64,000 nucleotides of DNA, taken from positions 220,710 through 284,709 of the forward strand of contig QZCP01000679.1 of the NCBI GenBank assembly GCA_003956705.1, read 5' to 3'. The DNA is from Brevipalpus yothersi (taxonomy: Eukaryota; Arthropoda; Arachnida; Trombidiformes; Tenuipalpidae). The notes below the pieces were generated by a model. The model was given only the letters and a program-made list of their open reading frames with translations. It was not told where the DNA came from and made no database searches. Shown one piece after another: positions 59,590 through 64,000 of the stretch; the first letter of the stretch is position 1; every line of letters starts with the position of its first letter. The position numbers and the translations under genes were made by a program.

Positions 59590-62225
59590 CATACTGGCAA
59601 ATTTTTATCTATATTCGGATTAAATTACGCTTTACTAGATTTTCAGGTCAAATATTGGTGTTGAAATAGTATCGTCGCTTATTCAAACCTCCAATCTTTG
59701 AGTTAATAATCTAAATGGTTCAAATTGTTATTTCGAGTTGTGAATCTTCGATCTCTTCTACATTGTACATTTAAACCAGCTTATCGAATGATAAATCTCT
59801 TATTCTCATGATTGCCTTGTTCTCGAATCTTTAGATCTTTAGATCAAAGAAAAAAGTGTTCTGCATCATACATCTAGTCCTGTTGAGAGAAATTCATCGT
59901 ATAAAATGGTATCCTCAGTGAGAGAACATTGATGAACACAACACGCTATCATGTGGATTCGTTGTGTGAGTTTGTTCATGTTCTAAACTAAGAGTGGGAT
60001 TGTAATGCATTTCCAAGAGCTCTTCTGAGGAAAGAAAAAGTATAGTTGAATGTAGTTTGAACACTTCTCAAAACGAAACAATTTCTGTGGTTGTCTGGAA
60101 TTTCTGTTTTTGAGGGTTTTTTCTTGATAACAAACCAGTGTATTTAGCTTAAAAAGAAGAGAGAGACATTATAATAAAATCAGAACTCTCGATGAGAAGT
60201 ATCTCTCAACAAAGTAAACCAAGTGAACTGTAGGCTTACTTTAGGAGTGATATATCTTGAAATTAGGAATTGAAGATATATTTTCGGCATTCTGGATGAG
60301 CACTTGATTAATTTCCCACCCAATGATACTGAGATATCTTCTGACCCATATCTTATTAACACTCCTTCAAATATTGATTGATATTTCATCTTGGTTTTAA
60401 TTCTCTATGTCTTGAATGATTTGTTTGAAAATTTGTTGAAAGTCTAACAGCTCCAGAAAACTGGATGACCATGAATGGTGCTTAAATCAAATTAATTCAT
60501 GCTCAGCCAATCTTGTATGGTCAAAAACAATAGTCTTTGGACCCAGATTGTTTTCTGGTATCTCGCATGATAATTATTGTGTATGAATTTGATTAGTAGC
60601 TTTTTGGAAGGCATCAAACAAGAGTGATTCAGAATAAAGTCACATCAACGCTTGCCTGGTTATACATCAAAGTCCAACAAACTCATTGTTCTCTTTCGTT
60701 CAGCCTGTCTGGTTTAGGTTGACATTGACCCGCTATTCTGGTTGCATTCTAGGGTTGAAAGAATCAACATGTTCTGGGTGTAGAAAAAAATAGTGGCTAA
60801 AATTATTCTGTTATGGTTGCATAAATGTTGCTCAACACATTTTTCAGTGAATAATTTCAATGAATATATATGTACATGTCTATGTATATAGCGTAATATC
60901 ATGAAACAGGGAAACGTATCATTAACTTGATTACCTATGGAAAACATTTTTATCCTGAAACACTTGGATTCACTCATAATTCTCAAATTTTTTTCAACTC
61001 ATTCAATTACTTATCTGAAGCTACAGCCATGGTCCATATAAATGTCATCTTGGTGAGTAGTCATGTCTCACATATTATTACATTTGTAGAGATAGAAGTA
61101 AGGAAAGAAAGAAAGAGAAAGAGACAGAGAGAGAAGAATATTTCTCGATAAAAATTTCAAAATCTTATCTTGATAGGATTTTTTGATGCCTTAATGCATA
61201 TGAAAAGAGCAACAAGATGGAGGTAAGAAGGGTAAGAATGAATTCTGATCACTATTCGAAACAGTATCATGCAATTTGGAAGTTACAGTGCATTGCGAAA
61301 TCGATAGATTGGAAATGTAACGTTCATGATAATGATGACAATAATCTCTTCTCTCTCTTTGAGAACTTTTCACACACTCAACGGGACCATGATGGCATGT
61401 TGGCATTTGTTTAACTGAAAAGTGATGATAACAATCATGATGCTGAATTAGCAAACAGAGGTTTCTAATGTGCATGGATTCAATGGAAAACCGAATTGCA
61501 TGCCAAGAAATACAGAGATAATGATGGAATGGGGTTCAATAATTCCTGAAAGTATAATGTATCAGATCGCCATCATCATGAAAACTTGTCGAAGATACCT
61601 TTGTTTATCAGAGTGTCTGGACCATTATCATGTGAAAGTAACCATATTACTGTACCCGTGTAATTCACCTCTCCTCAAGCCAACAGCAGAGGTGGTGATG
61701 ATGGTTATCTTGCATACATTGAAAGTCAAAATTGAGCGAGGACTGGAATAAATACTAGCAAATCTAAGCCAATGATGATTATGGTATTTCTACTCATCAT
61801 CATCATGTAAACATAACCTTTAACACCTCGATGAATTAATCAACTCATCGTTTTTGTACATCATTAGCAGAAAAGGAAGAGAGAAAGAGAGGGTTTGATG
61901 AGAAATTTAAGCAAATATAAGGCTCTCTGACTAAGGTTAATCTTTTTTCTTAGCTCATTGAGAATGCTCAGATGATATTCTTTATTCCTCGACTTTTTCG
62001 TGATCAGTTCCGGAAAACGGCAGTGTTTGGTAGAATAGAAGTGATAAAGAAATGAAAAAAAAGGAAAGCTCTATCAGCAAGGAAATTGAAGGAAGAGAAG
62101 AGAGAAAAGAAGAGATGAGAAAAAAATGAAGTGGAATTGCTCACCATTCAATGATCTTTGTTACTAGATCAATGGAATGATGATGATATATATAAAATAG
62201 CCTCAAGCTTTCCCCTTTTATTCTG

Positions 62226-62228
<3 letters not shown>

Positions 62229-62275
<47 letters not shown>

Positions 62276-62298
62276 CTCTCTCTCTCTCTAAGAGAGAG
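62229..62298. repeat. (AG)n-(CT)n-(AG)n compound microsatellite
   Basis: AG run 62229-62272, CT run 62273-62289, then a short AG run 62291-62298. Neighbouring arms are complementary and can form hairpins. Confidence 0.95.
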
Positions 62299-64000
62299 AC
62301 TAGGTTCAGTATCATGTACTGACTTTATTTTGCACCAACCAAAAAAACCTTCAGGCTATTAATATAGAGTAGATATATATTGCAAAAATACACTTTTCAC
62401 CACTTTCTCCAGCTTCAATTCTGAATGGGGCCAACATAGACTAGAAAGTAATAAAAATTCGATGAGAATGTATTAAGAAACCATGTAATCTTTGGATAGT
62501 GTATCATCGAAATTCAGAAATCTATCATTCATGATGGGCTTATGTAAAGCCAAACAATAGAGTCCGAAAAATGTCTACTAAGAGATCTTCAAATCTTTCT
62601 TCAGAACTTTTTCCAAAAATTGCAGAATCTTTGGAATGATCGATGATGGAGTATTCTTTTAGGGGGATGCGCCAGCAAATATTTATAAAGTCAGAGTGTC
62701 TCGATATAATTCTTGATTTTAATCGATTCTACAATATCATAAAGAGATTCCGAGGAAAAAATTCTCGAATCAGATAGCAAGTTCAATTTTAAGATTCTCA
62801 CTAAGATTGGAAAATGTCATCTCGAATCCACATTGAAGTGTATTCAGCTGCTAAGTTTTCTCTTCGAATTGAGTGGAAAAAAGAAATCCTGAAGTTCATT
62901 CTTCATGCCCACAAATGATGCATGATGTCTATGAATTCTCTCTCTTTTCTAAGAGATTTCCTCTTCTGATCATTTTGATGAGAGAAATTCGAAAATATAG
63001 CCTAATCCGTGGTATATTAAAGTTTCAGAGGCTGATTTTCATCAGCTCATACTGTCTATTTTGTTTGAGATGGTGAAAAATATTACTTAATGACTTTTTT
63101 ATTCAAATTGACATACATTTTATTGAGTGAAGAATTTTAGACTAATGACTATTCAGGTGATAAATTCTTTCTCTGATGTGAGTTTTATCTTCAATTCGAA
63201 TCCATTTCCGATTCAATGATCATTAACTTTCTCTCTACTTTTCCTCCCTCAATTCGATAAGTAACTTTGGCTACTCATCCAATGTCTATCTTTTTCTGAT
63301 TTCACCACCAAAATGTTGCTTCACTGAACAAAATCATTTACAATATATAGTTCGATTGATTGAAATGCAAAATTGAATTCAACTTTGCGAGGTCAAATTT
63401 CGGTTTTTAACAATGTAATGGTATGAAGATGAAGTGAATTGAGAATTTTTTTTCTCTCTCTTTTTATCTTGTATCTCAATTGATATTGGGTTAAGAATTC
63501 ATTTAATACGATATATATACACATGCAAGGGGGAAAATGTTTCCCAGCAGATGAGTTTTGAATTGGAAAATAATCAAGACAAACACACACAAAACCAAAT
63601 GTTGAGCTCAGTTATTTCTCTAAAATGAAATGAAAGTGGAAAAAAAGAATTTTCCTTGGAACATTTCCCTTCCCATATAGAAGGTAAACTAGAGCTCAAA
63701 CTTGAATGTTTAAGTCAATGGGAATTCTTGCCTGGAGCAAATATTTAAGGATTGACTGGATGCTTTCAGAATAAAATCCTCCTCTAGACTATGGAAAAGG
63801 AATAGTAGTAGTGGTGGTGACTCAAGAATATCTGCGGAGTTAGATGATTGACTTTTGCCCCCTCAAATCTACAGATTCTTCTACTCTTTACAGTACAGTA
63901 AAGGTCCTATCTAATAGTTCAATATCTCGAGTCGTATTTTGAATGTTAAACAGTTTCAAATGATGATGATGAAAAAAATGTTACCACAGAAAAATATATT

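Larger units (their letters stand above)
53644..64000. other. Probable 5' intron/upstream region of the nephrin-like gene
   Basis: About 10.4 kb without a convincing exon on either strand. The Ig1 exon begins in phase with one base missing, so at least one coding exon (signal peptide) must lie here or beyond the right edge. Contents are AT-rich DNA with many (GA)n/(CT)n tracts and short chance ORFs. No RNA gene or mobile-element ORF recognised. Confidence 0.5.

Noticed and set aside
1..64000. CRISPR arrays, operons, ribosome-binding sites and prokaryotic operators
   Set aside because: The window is spliced eukaryotic DNA; the only regular arrays are microsatellites and the 84-bp tandem repeat.

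Overview
The window is nuclear DNA of an animal, most likely an arthropod and perhaps a chelicerate such as a mite. The basis is AT-rich sequence, introns with GT/AG borders (many only 65-115 bp), a nephrin/Sns-type adhesion gene, a TRPM2-type channel that keeps a NUDT9-H domain, a CH/KASH nesprin, and very many (GA)n/(CT)n microsatellites. The lineage is my inference; no rRNA or mitochondrial marker is present. Exon borders were assigned by hand from splice sites, reading-frame continuity and family similarity.

Region 1 (1-12.6 kb) is gene-dense. It holds the first two coding exons of an unrecognised Ser/His-rich protein (-), Ly6/quiver-type terminal exons (+), hydroxymethylbilane synthase of haem synthesis (-), TYW1 of wybutosine tRNA modification (-), a mitochondrial dienoyl-CoA isomerase of the ECH1 type (+), and a small FUN14-domain mitochondrial protein (-).

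Region 2 (12.8-18.2 kb) is mobile-element territory. A complete-looking Mutator-like element (about 12838-16149) has terminal inverted repeats and a perfect 9-bp flanking direct repeat. It carries two convergent genes, a MULE transposase (+, frameshifted near its 3' end) and a small zinc-finger protein (-), with an 84-bp tandem repeat between them. It sits inside a copied piece of the Ser/His-rich gene from the left end of the window. Next to it is an orphan exon of DIP2.

Region 3 (18.5-37 kb) has a seven-exon TRPM2-like channel gene (-), about 5 kb of apparently non-coding DNA, a candidate decayed SANT-like gene (+), and a four-exon short nesprin with two CH domains joined to a KASH tail without visible spectrin repeats (-).

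Region 4 (37.2-64 kb) is occupied by one large nephrin/Sns-type gene (-): nine Ig domains, one FN3 domain, a membrane segment and a short tail in ten recognised exons. Its introns are rich in microsatellites. The signal-peptide exon was not found; 53.6-64 kb is probably its 5' intron.

The host genes are ordinary housekeeping, signalling and adhesion genes and do not form one pathway. The most unusual parts are the two-gene MULE with its copied host target, the compact CH-KASH protein and the decayed SANT-like locus.
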